Shown one piece after another: positions 51,881 to 63,004 of a DNA stretch of 64,000 nt. Made by a program: the position numbers and the translations under genes. The stretch comes from Micrasema longulum (taxonomy: Eukaryota; Arthropoda; Insecta; Trichoptera; Brachycentridae): the NCBI GenBank assembly GCA_022494885.1, contig JAGVSM010004527.1:235447-299446 (forward strand). The letters run 5' to 3'. The first letter of the stretch is position 1. Every line of letters starts with the position of its first letter. The notes under the pieces were generated by a model. It was not told the origin of the DNA. It worked only from the letters and a program-made list of their open reading frames with translations, and searched no databases.

Positions 51881-52060
51881 GGCGGCCTCCGTAGTGTAGT
51901 GGTCAAGACGCTTGACTCACGCACGGAAGGCTCCGGGTTCGACTCCCGGTGAGAACACAAAAATTAAAAATGTGATTTTTCTCAAGCCTGGGTGCTCTGT
52001 GATGTAATTCACCACTATAATTAGGCCTCCTGGCCTGTTGTGGTGCAAAAAAGAAAAAAC
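51881..52060 (+). repeat. SINE-B, complete
   Basis: GGCGGCCTCCGTAGTGTAGT, GGTTCGACTCCCGGTGAGAA (B-box with one change), CAAGCCTGGGTGCTCTGTGA, TTAGGCCTCCTGGCCTGTTG and an A-rich tail. It lies between the two inverted Helitron-like arms and is about 95% identical to the 45.82 kb copy by eye. Confidence 0.85.
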
Positions 52061-52372
52061 TTGTAAAAACTGTAATAGATTACCTTTTTTATGTTTACTT
52101 TTATTATTTTATACAAGGTATTAATTTGTTCTTCTTTTGAGTATTAATTCTGAAAATGGAAAAACTAATAAAAATGATGAAAATATATTTTAAGTGGATT
52201 ATATTAATGATAAAAATAACAGATTCTAAAAAAAATACATTTACTGTCTAAAAATGGGCCAACTATCCTTTGTTAGGCTTAAATGTTTCACCAGCATAAA
52301 ACTAAAAACAGGTACGTATGATTTTGCTACTCATGAAACCATATCAACATAGAAACATATCATAGAAACATA

Positions 52373-53113
52373 TCTTTATGTATATAATTCCTCTGTACGT
52401 GTGATGTCCCGTACTCCTCCTAAATGGCTTAACCGATTTACATGCGGTTTTCGGAAAAATATAGATCTATGCGCTATGCGTGTTCGTAGATATTAAAATC
52501 TTCAATCAAATATGTAAAATATAAGTTAGGAGCATAAGTGTTTTATTCATTGATCTACCAGGGTTGCATACAAGGAGAATGCATTTGCAAAAAAATGGAA
52601 AGATGTTTTTTTGTGTATAAAAAAAGTTTGTTTTTGAATGTTTACAAATAGATTTTTTTTGTGAATCTCAATCAGATTCTTTCCTCGAGTTCCTTATAAT
52701 TTCTACATATTTAATTATTTTTATTGGATTTTTGGTAACATTAAAATAATATTAAATTCAAAACATTTTTAAAAGTCATATTCTTACATAAGTACACCCC
52801 TTTATTAGTGAGACGACCGGAGTTTGACGTTTGCAAAAAGAATGCCATATTTGAAAAAATATTTATTTTATGTTTTGGAATTCAACCATAAACAAGTACC
52901 TAGGTACCCATTTTAATTAAACATTTGAATATTAACAATTTTTAGTTTTGGAATTTAATAACAAAAAAGTACCTAAGTACCTACTTATCAATGAAAAGTC
53001 TTTTTTCAAGCTTATATCCAGACGTTCTACTAGTTGATATTAGTTCTACATTATCTCTGCTAATATCAGGCAAACCAACGTTCGGACAGGACAACGTCTG
53101 CCGGGTCCCCTAG
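52373..53113 (+). mobile_element. Non-autonomous Helitron-like element
   Basis: It starts with TC after A (52372/52373) and TCTTTATGTATATAATTCC, then CTCCTCCTAAATGGCTTAAC and CGATTTACATGCGG. It ends with CGGACAG/CTGCCG, a hairpin with one bulge (53083-53103), ten bases, CTAG (53110-53113) and T. The A-TC...CTAG-T boundaries and a hairpin close to the CTAG are the structural marks of Helitrons. No Rep/helicase frame is present, so it is non-autonomous. The 5' end is less certain than the 3' end. Confidence 0.55.
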
Positions 53114-53114
53114 T

Positions 53115-54265
53115 TGTATATATATCTTAATGTAAATTGCTGTTATAAATATGTGACCGTAAATAAATTTCTCAAAACTACTCATTTCTAGTTATACGAG
53201 TAGCTAAATGTAACTGAACCATCGTTATGTAGAAGTCACTAAAACGGGCATAAGTATTTTATTCTAAGCGTGGAAAATTATATTTTATGATGAATGTTTT
53301 TAACTATTTTTATTGAAAACCCGTTTCAAAATTAACCAGCATTTTTTAATAGAAATACGCTACGTATTTTCGGCAAATGTATAAAATGTCATATTTTTAC
53401 ACTACCAGATCAATCGTTATCCTTATATTCACTACAAAGTATAAGTGAAATGACCGGATAATATGCTTTTGCTAGAATAGTTGGATTTCTGATAAAGTTT
53501 TTCAATTCTCTTTGTTATCGTTCAATCAACCAATTACGTTTTCCCCTCGTCTTTGTTTCCTGTAATTTTCAACGGAAAAATTAACTTCCGTGCAAGGTTC
53601 GAAAAGGGAGGTTAAAAAGGTATCAGAAATAAACCATATTTAATTGAATTTTTTCTACGTCAAGCGTAACTTAAATACACAAAAAAGAGTAATCGAAGCA
53701 AAATCGTATTCCATCGAACATTTCTGAAGAAGTAAAAATCGATGGTGATATATATATATAATTGTAAATGTTTTTTTATTAGTATCGATTTGACAATTAC
53801 TGTGTAACTATTTTAATTTTAATATTGAAATTTTCTTTTTTTTTTGGACAGAAATTCGTCGGGATCGTAGAACAACGACGGATGTGTGGAAAATGCGACA
53901 TTGACTTTCTTGTATATTTGATACTGAATAACTTTTAAAATGGCTTTTTTTATAAGCTTGAAAAAATAAACATATATATGACTAATTGAAGTATAGAATG
54001 ATATATTTCTGTACTTATCAAGTTATGACACATGACTAGTCCTTGAGGTGATTTTCACAAAAATGGCGCTATATAAATTATTCAAACATTATTATTATTA
54101 TTATTATTATTATTTAAAAAATTAAACCGCTCTCATGTAAAGTTGAAGAAAATTACATGCGTCGTTATTCTACGATCATATCGAATTGTCTATGCCATGT
54201 CAATAATATTTTGAGTAGCCTAAATGTTCATGCTCTTAATTGGATCCCTTGGAAGAATTTTGATA
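53115..54265. other. No supported feature; contains an (ATT)n run
   Basis: AT-rich. Perfect (ATT)n microsatellite at about 54088-54113. Nothing else could be assigned. Confidence 0.45.
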
Positions 54266-54268
54266 CCC

Positions 54269-54467
54269 TAGGGCATAGATGGTGAACCTTTTTGGAGAGA
54301 AGATAAAATTTTGTTTTTTATTTTTTGATACTAGCTCATGGGATCACAAAATCAGTGGTGTCACTTGAAAAAAAATGAATTTATAAATATCAACGCATGG
54401 GTCATTTAAAAAGTTTGCGTGGGTCAGTGTCTGACCTGTGGGTCATAAGCTCACCACCACTGCCCTG
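54269..54467. mobile_element. hAT-like MITE, about 200 bp
   Basis: Left end TAGGGCATAGATGGTGAACC; the reverse complement of the right end is CAGGGCAGTGGTGGTGAGCT. The shared AGGGCA-TGGTGA pattern, together with GGGTCATTT and GTGGGTCATAAGCTCACCA, is typical of small hAT elements with CAGGG termini. An 8-bp target duplication is not evident; the right side abuts family C directly. Confidence 0.5.
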
Positions 54468-54720
54468 GGGAGTAAAATCCTGTCTAGTTTTAAAAAAAAT
54501 TGACATACTCAAAATATTATTGATAAAAATAACAGTTATAACTTTTTCAGTCGTAAATAAAATAATTTACCCAGATAAATCTTACCCACGTAAAAAAAGG
54601 ATTTAGATCTTTTACTTTATAATGGTCAACAGATGTAAGAGTTGGGAAAAAGTTGATGTATTGAAACAAATAGAATGTTGAATCTTACACAGAGTGTAAG
54701 TCAATAATTTAAATGGTGAC
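54468..54720 (+). repeat. Family C, diverged forward unit
   Basis: GGGAGTAAAATCCTGTCTAG, ACTCAAAATATTATTGATAA, AATCTTACCCACGTAA, GGTCAACAGATGTAAGAGTT and ATCTTACACAGAGTGTAAG in the expected order. It is much more diverged than other copies and lacks the GGCCACTTAAACC block. Confidence 0.55.
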
Positions 54721-55575
54721 AAACAAAGTTCAAAATTTACTCTTGACGTATTAGAGGCGTGACCAATGCATTGATCGTTTTTACGGGAAATAACAAAAAT
54801 TCCACTAAAAAGCAGTGAATTTTTTTTTGTTAATCTGTATTTTATAGTTTTTATTAAAAACTGCAAAAAAAAAGTTTTATTTCCCTATTATTGAAGATGG
54901 TCCTAAATAAAAATATCTTTCTCGAAAACCGACATTAAAGTTTCATTATATGACTTTTATCTTAGGGATGGGTGTTAACAAAAGTTATGTCCTCTTTTTT
55001 CAAATCAATGAAACAAGAAAACGAATAACAATAAATAAGAAAATTGTGTATTCGTCTTCATTTTTTTACAACAAATACCTCAATAATGAATTATCTTTAT
55101 TTTTTTTTTTCAAATTTCCTTTGATTGAAAGGGTTGTCGAAAATGCTCACATTCGTCTACTTGACATTCTATTTTGAAGATTTGTAATCAAATAAAAATT
55201 TGTAACGTAAAAGCAAACGCAATATCTTGTGGAGCAGAAAATTTTCTTTAGAATGAAATATTTTGTTTTATTTTTGGTGCTCATTTTTTTATCAAAAAAA
55301 AAGACGGACTAACTTATATTTACAGCTAATGTAATGACTTGCTTATTTTCCAATTTATTTCGATACTTCCGAATTATAATACTCTAAGTTATCGCCTGAC
55401 TAAACCTTATTAATCTTCCTCACATAAATACAATTTCTTGATTAAGGTGTCGCGTTGTTCATACAAAACATATTTTTTGGAATTCAGTGTTTCAGAATGT
55501 TCGTGTTTTGTGAATAATGTAAAAATATATACGAGTCGTTTTGACCTCTAACTGTTAAACACAAATATAACATTA
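54721..55575. other. No supported feature
   Basis: AT-rich. Frames at 54612-54866 and 54950-55177 are low-complexity and unassigned. Confidence 0.4.
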
Positions 55576-55577
55576 AC

Positions 55578-55695
55578 AGGTCTCCGTGGGATCATGGCTA
55601 AGACACTTGACTCAAGCAAGAATGGTTCCGGGTTCGATTCCCTGTAAGAATTCTTTTTTTTCCTTAAGCTCGAGTGTTCTGTGTTTCACGACTCT
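55578..55695 (+). repeat. SINE-B, old copy, 3' body degraded
   Basis: AGGTCTCCGTGGGATCATGG, CTAAGACACTTGACTCAAGC, GGTTCCGGGTTCGATTCCC (B-box) and CTTAAGCTCGAGTGTTCTGT. The body breaks off after TTCACGACT. Confidence 0.65.
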
Positions 55696-55737
55696 TTATA
55701 AAGCAATTTTTTAAAATTATTTTTTATTTATAATTCA

Positions 55738-55950
55738 AAACAATGTTTTGAGTATTTCCAAATGATTGTAGACATGCTAGATGGGAGTTAATCACATGAT
55801 GAAGGTTTCAGCACTTACTTCACAAAAGTCAACAGATGGAAGAGTTGAGGAATTGTGGATGTTACACAGTGGTAAAATGGCCACTTAAACCAGCCAGCGA
55901 CAAGTCATAAACCCTGTAAATGTCTAGACTACCATATTCTCTTTCAGGAT
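55738..55950. repeat. Family C: short reverse start joined to forward 3' half
   Basis: ACAATGTTTTGAGTATTTCC and TGTAGACATGCTAGATGGGA are the reverse-oriented 5' end. At about 55795 it flips to forward GATGAAGGTTTCAGCACTTA, GTCAACAGATGGAAGAGTTG and GGCCACTTAAACCAGCC, up to CCATATTCTCTTTC. A compact fold-back-type copy. Confidence 0.65.
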
Positions 55951-56129
55951 CTACCCACATAAATTAAAATTTAATGGAAAACCACTTAAAAGGCTTAACA
56001 TTTGTTATTTGCGGGTTTAAGAGATCACAAAAATTTACGAATAAAATAAATAATTAAAGACTTTTGTATGTTTGAAATCATAGTGGCGTCATGAAAACGC
56101 AATTTAAAAAATAAATGAAATTAGACTTT

Positions 56130-56455
56130 CTTCGATTCGGGGTTCGAACTGTCAGTAGGGTCGCAGTGAATCACATCTTGCTAGAGGATGTGATTCTATA
56201 AAATGCTGCGAACGCCCAGTGCAACACTACTGACTAGTCCAACTCGTAAGCGTCCACGTCGCGAACCCCGGGCACTGGGATCATACTCATAACGGTGTGA
56301 TCACAGCAGATAACGAAATGATGAAAGGCGAGTTTTTGGCGCCTCAAAACCAAAGCCAACCAGCCAAGGGAAGGTAACCCCGAGAGAAAATCCATCAGAG
56401 AAGGCAACGGGAAACCACTCTGGTCATCTTTTCCCAGGAAACCCTACAGCGAGTA
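56130..56455. other. GC-richer segment of unknown origin upstream of the LINE-D tail
   Basis: Contains an inverted repeat (CACATCTTGC and GAGGATGTG near 56177-56203), GGCGAGTTTTTGGCGCC and GAAGGCAACGGGAAACCACT. The last motif and the surrounding AACCCCGAGAGAAAATCC resemble 5' parts of insect LINEs as I remember them, so this may be the 5' region of a retroelement fused to the LINE-D tail by internal deletion. Uncertain. Confidence 0.25.
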
Positions 56456-56868
56456 CATCAATAACTCTAACTCATATAGTGTCCATGCGGCTCGACTGTG
56501 GAATCATCTCCCATCCACCATCAAAGATGTTACAACATTATCTCTGTTTAAATCACGTCTGAAAAAACATCTCATTTCTCTTCCTTAATCTCCCCTCCTT
56601 TCTTTTTTCCTCTTTCCTCTTTTTTCGATTTTCCCATTGAGTAATAGTTTTGATTTAAGGTAATTTATAAACAAATACGTTTATTTCTATTATTATATAT
56701 ATTTTTAACTTTTTAATCTTTTTTTTCTTCTATTAAATATGTTCTGTAACTTGAATTATAAAAATAAAACTTTTATTTTATTGGTTGGTTGGAAGAAGTT
56801 GCCATTTGGCAATTAGCCCGAGAATGTACAAATAACATTATGTACAAAAAAAATAAAATAAAATAAGC
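56455..56868 (+). mobile_element. LINE-D, C-terminus and 3' UTR
   Basis: The frame reads NSNSYSVHAARLWNHLPSTI and KDVTTLSLFKSRLKKHLISL, then a stop near 56587. The UTR runs through TTTTCCCATTGAGTAATAGT, GTTCTGTAACTTGAATTATA and GTTGGTTGGAAGAAGTTGCC to the TGCCATTTGGCA hairpin, ACAAATAACATTATGTACA and an AAATAAAATAAAATAA tail. Almost colinear with the minus copy at 47.81-48.29 kb. Confidence 0.75.
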
Positions 56869-56879
56869 AGTCGTCCTGG

Positions 56880-56983
56880 CTGCGAAATGAAAAATTAGCG
56901 CAGGACAGATACACATGCTTTCGCTGTAGTGATCGCCAACGTCAGGGGGACCCGGCAAGGCACTAGAAGAAGAAGAAGAAGAC
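56880..56983 (+). mobile_element. LINE-G, 3' terminal fragment with (GAA)n tail
   Basis: TTAGCGCAGGACAGATACAC, GTAGTGATCGCCAACGTCAG, GGGGACCCGGCAAGGCAC and (GAA)n at 56967-56983. This corresponds to the A-Q-D-R ... V-I-A-N-V end of LINE-G. It directly follows LINE-D on the same strand. Confidence 0.6.
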
Positions 56984-56989
56984 TTTCTC

Positions 56990-57505
56990 ATTAGTGATTC
57001 AAATATCGAATATCTAGGGGTGTTTTCTAGAGGTCTGTGAATAAAGGGGATGGTCACGCGATCTTATAAGTCACAGGCTTTAACCGAAATAAAGGGGTAG
57101 TTTCATTATAATTGTTTAATTTAATTTTAATTACATGGATTTTCTAGGAGTTTGGTCAATGGTCATTAATTGGTATACTTATTTTTTATACACGCCCATG
57201 TTATTTAATGTTTTTAATAAATGTTTTGTAGCTGTGTTATTTATGCAACGTTTTAATTAAAAACGAGTAAGGCATGACAATTGTATTATTATGTAAAGTA
57301 TTGTGTAAAAAATATTTTGTAATTATTTAAAATTGATAAAAAAAAACATGATTGCTAAAATTAGTTTTGTTTATGATCAAATAATTGTACAAAATTTTTT
57401 TTTTCAAATAATTTAATGAAAGCAATCGGGTAACTTCAGATAAAACAACAAAATTGGCTGGCTCCAGCTCTAATATTTATCTCCGATTAAATTTTTAAGG
57501 GCTAT
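56990..57505. other. No supported feature
   Basis: AT-rich interval between a LINE tail and SINE-A. Confidence 0.4.
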
Positions 57506-57511
57506 TTATAT

Positions 57512-57773
57512 TGTCGGCTTCTTGGTGTAGTGTTAAGCACGTTTTCCTGCCATGCAAGAGGTCTCGAGTTCGATTCCCGACATGGTTGATGTGAAATATG
57601 TATTTTAAACGATGTTTATACATAAGACTATTTCATTGTCCGTGGACTGGTACCCGAAGCGTAAGACTGGTCATCATTCCTTCATGTAACAAAAATGATC
57701 AAGATACACTGTGATTTGTGTACCAATGCAGTGCCCTATGCTCCATTAGGTGCGGAAAGATAATAAAAAATGA
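57512..57773 (+). repeat. SINE-A, full-length copy
   Basis: GTCGGCTTCTTGGTGTAGTG, GCCATGCAAGAGGTCTCGAG, GTTCGATTCCC (B-box), GATGTGAAATATGTATTTT, TGGACTGGTACCCGAAGCG, ATGATCAAGATACACTG, GCAGTGCCCTATGCTCCATT and AGGTGCGGAAAGATAATAAA. The tail is AT-rich instead of GATGATGA. CCTATGCTCCATTAGG is the part closest to the LINE-R 3' end. Confidence 0.8.
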
Positions 57774-58740
57774 AGAAATTTGTAAGAACTAAGTTTGCGT
57801 ATGACTAAAAAATAATATTATTCACTCAGTTTTCTATAATATACACAAATTCATATGAAACTCGCGAACTAAAAAATTAATGACAAAACTAATTCACTTT
57901 TTTATTTAATTAGTTTTATAATGTTATCTTTATTATTATTATATTTAGTTAAAAGGACAATTTGAAGTTATTGTCCTTATAAAACTTTTAATTTTGCCTA
58001 CAGTTAAGGCATTTTTTAGCGTTTTCACCCATATTTAGTTATGATTTATCTGTGTTACCGTATTACATAAAGAAATTACAGTTTATTAAAGGTAAGCTTT
58101 TAAAATGTTTTTTTACTCTACTTTAAATATGCCAAAAGTTACGTCTACACTATAGTATTGTCTATTTAGCGCCTTGAGTGATATTCCTTACTTTAGTAAA
58201 ACGAAGTTTTAAACGTAAATCTATAAGGATTTTTATATCCAGAAAACGTCGTATTTACGCATGATTTACAAACATAATTTTTAAACCGGAAGTATTCAAA
58301 CTCCAGTAACTTTTTCTTAAACTTGACATGTTGACGTGTTGTTCTAAGTTACTTGGTACTAGAAATCGTGTAAAAGTATTTGCCTTAGATTTACCTGATA
58401 TAACGATGATTGATCGGGTATTTTTAAACTACTAAATTTTATGAAAAGTGGCAATGTCTGAAATATTTAATTTTTAATGCTTTTCATTTATTCGAAGAAA
58501 AATTACAATTTTATAGCCAGTAGCACGCACTAAAATGATTGCTTAATTTTATGAACTCGTAAATAACCTGTAATGGTTACCTTTTCCAAGCAATAAAATG
58601 TGTTTGAATTATACCAATGGTTTTTTTATAGCACATCACGACTTTGTGCAAAAATGTCAGCTGTTATAACAAATATTTAGCTCCTTTTTTTGCTTTATTT
58701 TAGTCTAGGTTGTATAACCTGTTTGTGATGGTGGACTGTT
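57774..58740. other. No supported feature
   Basis: AT-rich, nothing assignable. Confidence 0.4.
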
Positions 58741-58744
58741 CTGA

Positions 58745-59645
58745 AATAATCATAGATGTTCTTTCTTCTTTTCGGCAGCCTTTCTGGTAAACATCTTCTG
58801 TTGGAGTTTTCAGTCTTAGGATTTTATGCAAGTATCGTGTCTTCCATGCAGTCCACAAGATCTCTCCAAAAGCGCCTTCTACTTCTTCCTCATCTCACTA
58901 TGTCTTTAACACGAAAGACAAACCTTATCTTCTCACGTGTAATCCAATCTCTGAGAGATTTTCACTGTTTTCTTTTTTTAAAACCCACAAGCTTAAAATC
59001 AGAAATAATTTAAGGTCTAGTCATGTTATGTCTCGTCGGGTTAGTATAGTTATGATACGCTTTTTAGGTTGATATTAAATTTATCTCTAGTGTGATTTTT
59101 CAAGTGGTAAGGTACGTCATTGTAGTATTTAAGTCCATTGTAAAGTTATTTTGACTATCCTACCTTTGTTTTTTTTTTCCAATGTGGCAGTGCTGTTGTT
59201 GTTTGTTGTTATAGTTGTATGTGACAGAATTTTCAGTTAATGTTATGTCATTGTCTTGTATGTTTTTCAGTGCAATTTTGCGTACAATTTTCTCAGTCTG
59301 AATTTTGTCAAGTATAATATGTCAAACTGGTGTGTTTTTATACAGTTTATTTGTTGGGGTCACGTAGAGTAAGTTGTATATAAGTTTTATTATTTTATTT
59401 TGTTATCTTTGTATCCTTGTAAGATCTGCATTTTTACCGGTTCCCTAGAAGGATCATGTCACTTGATTTGCTTTTCGCAAATCTTCATATATCATAATTT
59501 TTTCTTTGTTTGGTATGAGGTCTATGATGATGGCTATGTAATAATGCCATTACTTTGATAAGTTCATTTATGGGTTTTATCTGTTTTTAATCTTTGTCAA
59601 TGGTGAGTCCTAGGTATGACAAGTGTTCTAGTTTCTGCCTTCAAT
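58745..59645 (-). mobile_element. Possible LINE relic (tentative)
   Basis: On the minus strand near 59630 a short frame reads LEHLSYLGLTID, similar to the YLG-TID motif after the RT palm. Near 58920-58830 frames give KDIVR and GRSRRRFWRDLVDCMEDTI, similar to the GRP--RW-D basic region near LINE C-termini. Between them the sequence is broken by many stops. Order and strand agree with a LINE, but the matches are short. Confidence 0.35.
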
Positions 59646-60570
59646 GGGGCTAAAAAGGGTCAAAAAAAATTACTACCCTGGCAACACTAACAAAATGTCG
59701 ATTTTCTTTTTTTCGACAATCTGACAGATGGAAAAATAATTCAATTTTTAAGTAATGAATTTGCTAGTTACACATTCATTTGCTAATTACAATAAAAATG
59801 TGATCCCATCCTGTTTCTTCAAGATCCTAGCAGTGTTTCTACACTTTACAAGGACACAACTTTACTGGTCTATTAGAGTGTCGTCTTACTGTGTAAAATA
59901 TAAAACTATGTAATTGCACTGTGTGTTTGCTTTATAAAAGAAAAAAAAAAAAACAACACGGCATAGTTGAATTGAAATCAGGATTTTCGTACTGAGTGAC
60001 GTCTACAAAGAAACTAATGAGTTTAAACGTAAAACTACTCATTTATGAGTAGTTAAATCACCTTTTGTTCGATGCTCGTATGCGGCTTCTGGACTCTTCT
60101 TAATTCCATGAATAGAAAGTTACAATTTATCACATTAAATATAAATATAATTTTACTTACTTCAATCTAACATCCGGGATGAAATCCGTACTACTCATTA
60201 ACAACCCGATATTATTTAATTAAACGTAGTGAAAAGTACATTTCACCATACTATTCTGCAGAAAAGAGGATTTTCCTAATTTCAGCACTATAATAATTGG
60301 TCTAAGTGGAGAGTATTGTCTGAGCTGCGAGTATTAAAAAAGCTTTGGTGCCACAGTAGCACAACGTTTCTTTACTAAACTGGTACGTATAAAAGCACTT
60401 ATAATAAAGGACTTAAGGTGAGATTATTATACGTTCCTATTATTATTTTTAAAATAATTGACTGTAACATTATTTTCTTAGTACATAAAATATTTGATGA
60501 AATAATTTATTTGATTATTTTTGCTGATGTACTCGTTCGTCGTCTGCAGAATTTTAAATGTTAAAATAAA
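59646..60570. other. No supported feature
   Basis: AT-rich sequence without assignable content. Confidence 0.4.
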
Positions 60571-60574
60571 AGCA

Positions 60575-61118
60575 CTACTACTACTACTATTATCACGCCA
60601 TTTTTCCGTAAGGGGAAGCAGAGGAAATGGACCGCCAAACACGTCTATCCTGGCATACAATCCTAGCTTCTACCACATTCATACATCTTGTCATACATAC
60701 CCTTCGGTTCTGTCTGCCTTTGACATGACCAGACTAAGATTTTGGTTTATCTGATCATGCCACGTCTTCCTTGGTCGTCCTCGTCTCACGTTGTCGTTCA
60801 TTTTTGCTATATATACTTGTTTTACCATTCTTTCGTCATCCATTTGTTCTACGTGACCAAACCATTTCAGAGACCCTTTCTAAATCTTATCAATTATACT
60901 TGACTCAGATTACACTCTCGTCTGATTTCATCATTTGTAACCCTGTCATACATTGATTTCCCACACATTCGTCTAAGAGATCGCATTTCAACCGCGTTTA
61001 CTCGGCTTTCATCCTTCCTCTGCCAGTTCCATGTTTCACTTCCATACATAAGTGTAGGGACTAAAACTCCGTTGTAAAATAAAAGTAAATTGTTTAATTT
61101 TAGGAAAGTATAGTACAA
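60575..61118 (-). mobile_element. LINE-F relic, RT C-terminal half to (TAG)n tail
   Basis: The minus frame 61118-60894 reads LVPTLMYGSETWNWQRKDE, AVEMRSLRRMCGKSMYDRVT and NDEIRRECN. Downstream shifted frames add GRPRKTWHDQI, then MNVVEARIVCQDRRVWRSI and SSASPYGKMA, the C-terminus. The 3' end runs into TAGTAGTAGTAGTAG (60578-60592 on the plus strand as CTACTACTACTAC). YGSETW and RRMCG are diagnostic of this LINE group. 5' truncated, with several shifts. Confidence 0.75.
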
Positions 61119-61119
61119 A

Positions 61120-61435
61120 AAATGGCCATATAAAATTAAATCTGAATTTCTAATTAATTGATTTAATTATTGAGAATGGAACTTAAAAAGTAGTAAATTT
61201 GATTCAGTATTTAGATTTTAGAACACCGATTTGACAACATTTTATTTTGCTCGCAGAGTTCGGGTTCTATTCCGATAAGGTGTTAGATTAAGGGTCTAGG
61301 TGTTTTGTACTGTAATAAGGTCCCAAAAAAACAATATATTTATTTTTCCGTAATTTTTGATTTGCTAAAAAATAACAATTGATTTTTGTCGAATTCACAC
61401 TTAGGACTTCTACTTCATAGTCCAAAACACACCAA
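61120..61435. other. Unassigned; possible SINE-like scrap
   Basis: CAGAGTTCGGGTTCTATTCC (61256-61275) resembles a B-box region of a tRNA-derived element, but no matching copy was found in the window. Confidence 0.25.
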
Positions 61436-61439
61436 GGAA

Positions 61440-61546
61440 CCACAACCTGATTTGAATCGATCAAAGTACTATTTTTGACTCACAAACCAAAGATCTGAGG
61501 TTCAAATCTCCCTTGACCACAACTTGATTCCATTTTCTAGAACAAG
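61440..61546 (+). repeat. SINE-C, plus-strand copy
   Basis: GACTCACAAACCAAAGATCT, GAGGTTCAAATCTC (B-box-like) and CCTTGACCACAACTTGATTC then CATTTTCTAG, homologous to the reverse copy at 23.31-23.41 kb within and beyond the tRNA-like part. Confidence 0.45.
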
Positions 61547-61639
61547 TTAATCGTTTATTTTAGGAGATGGACCGAGTTTTTTTTGGATATGTAATAAATT
61601 AAAATTTAACTATGTTTTGAATAAATATAATTATCATTT

Positions 61640-62130
61640 AAATCATGACAATTGATCAAGGAATCAAATTCAATGTTGCTAAAGAAATAATCAAAATTAT
61701 TAAAGGAATAGTTCCGAGATATTTTCCAAATATACTAAAAAATAATGAGTTCTTTCATAACCATGCAACAAGAGGATCTAAAAATATAAGACTTGAAAAG
61801 AAATCAAAAGCAATGTCCCAGAACTGCCTTATGTACAAGGAAATACAATTATTTGAGGAAATGCCAGAAAGCATAAAAAATGAATTAAATGTAAATATAT
61901 TTAAAATTAAATATAAAAAGTATATATATGAAAAATATTAGAGAATAAATAGTGAATATAATTAATGAAAATGTACATATGAAACAGTGAATATTATAAA
62001 TTAGAATATTAAGTGTATAATAGTGTATAATAGCGAAAATAATGTTAAAATAAGTTTGGATGTAAATATTGAGTTGTAAATATATATAAGACTATGTTTA
62101 TCATAGAACTAAATAAAATAAAATAAATAA
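61640..62130 (+). mobile_element. CR1-like LINE, C-terminus and 3' UTR
   Basis: The 98-codon frame from 61645 holds IIKIIKGIVPRYFPNIL, HNHATRGSKNIRLEKKSKAM, SQNCLMYKEIQLFEEMPESI and a lysine-rich end. HN-TRGSKNIRLEKK followed by YK-IQLFNEMPE is the usual C-terminal pattern of CR1/L2 proteins (YKG-KLYN-LP). The AT-rich UTR ends in AAATAAAATAAAATAAATAA (about 62112-62131). The frame is open to its natural stop, so this insertion is relatively young. Confidence 0.7.
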
Positions 62131-62595
62131 TAATAATGATTGGTTTATAAAATAGAGAGTATTTTTCAAATAAATTTAACAAAACTTCTAATTGCATTAA
62201 ATACTGAATTTTTTAATGTTATATCTTGGTACATGATTTTATGTTGCATTGTCAGAGCGCATGACAATTTACTACACAGAAATTATGTTCAGAAGAACAA
62301 AATATATCTTCGCAAAGGGTACTTTTTGAACTCTAGAATATATGTAATTAAAAATTAAAGTTTCATGTAATATTATGCAAGAGTTCCCTGTTCAGTCAAA
62401 GATATAAATTCTCTACCAAGATCTTAATTTGTATCTTAAATTGTACGGTGCATAAAATACGGTGCAATGAAAATTAATATTTTCTGGCATGATAAATGTA
62501 TGAGGTTGCTTTGAGTTCAAATCCAGTTATAAATAATTACGTTTATGGGTTGGAAAGATTTTTTTAAAAACAAATACATGCCGTATAAATGAAAC
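62131..62595. other. No supported feature
   Basis: AT-rich. The 72-codon frame at 62140-62358 has no recognisable content. Confidence 0.4.
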
Positions 62596-62599
62596 ATTG

Positions 62600-62710
62600 A
62601 ATGACTGATCTAAGTCTCAATTTCAGTTTCAGCCAGTTTCGACTAATAAAACGAATTTTGGACGCAGCTTCGGTTTCGGTCAAAGAAATAAAAGCTGATC
62701 GAAGGAGCTT
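62600..62710 (+). repeat. Repeat K, copy 2
   Basis: TCAGTTTCAGCCAGTTTCGA, CTAATAAAACGAATTTTGGA and CGCAGCTTCGGTTTCGGTC align with 46.89-47.0 kb. The nature of the repeat is unknown. Confidence 0.4.
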
Positions 62711-62774
62711 TCTGTAATCTGAGATCCTTAACATCTTTATGCTGAAATGTGGGAATCCTTGGATTGGGAAAAGA

Positions 62775-62985
62775 GAAAAGTGAATTCTTCACTGACTGAG
62801 ATATAATTGATTGGACATGATCAATTCGCCGTCATGATTACAAAACTTTTTAAAAGACACCAGATGTGTATATCCGACAGGACCAATCTTCATTCGGTAA
62901 TCATAGAGAGGGGGAAAAGGACAAGACCATAGGATGTCTTCTGAAGATTCGTTAGCATATCCGCAGCAACACAAGGGGGACTCGA
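62775..62985 (-). mobile_element. LINE relic, C-terminal zinc-binding-like motif
   Basis: The minus frame reads MCCCGYANESSEDILWSCPF, RMKIGPVGYTHLVSF and CNHDGELI. C-CG----E---H/D----C at the very end is the C-terminal motif of R1/I/Jockey-type LINE proteins, after the RNase H or RT domain. Only this terminal piece is present, with a stop after about 60 residues. Confidence 0.5.
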
Positions 62986-63004
62986 CAATACTTAAAACAA
63001 ATAA

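Noticed and set aside
54088..54113. (ATT)n run as a meaningful element
   Set aside because: A simple microsatellite, common in AT-rich genomes.
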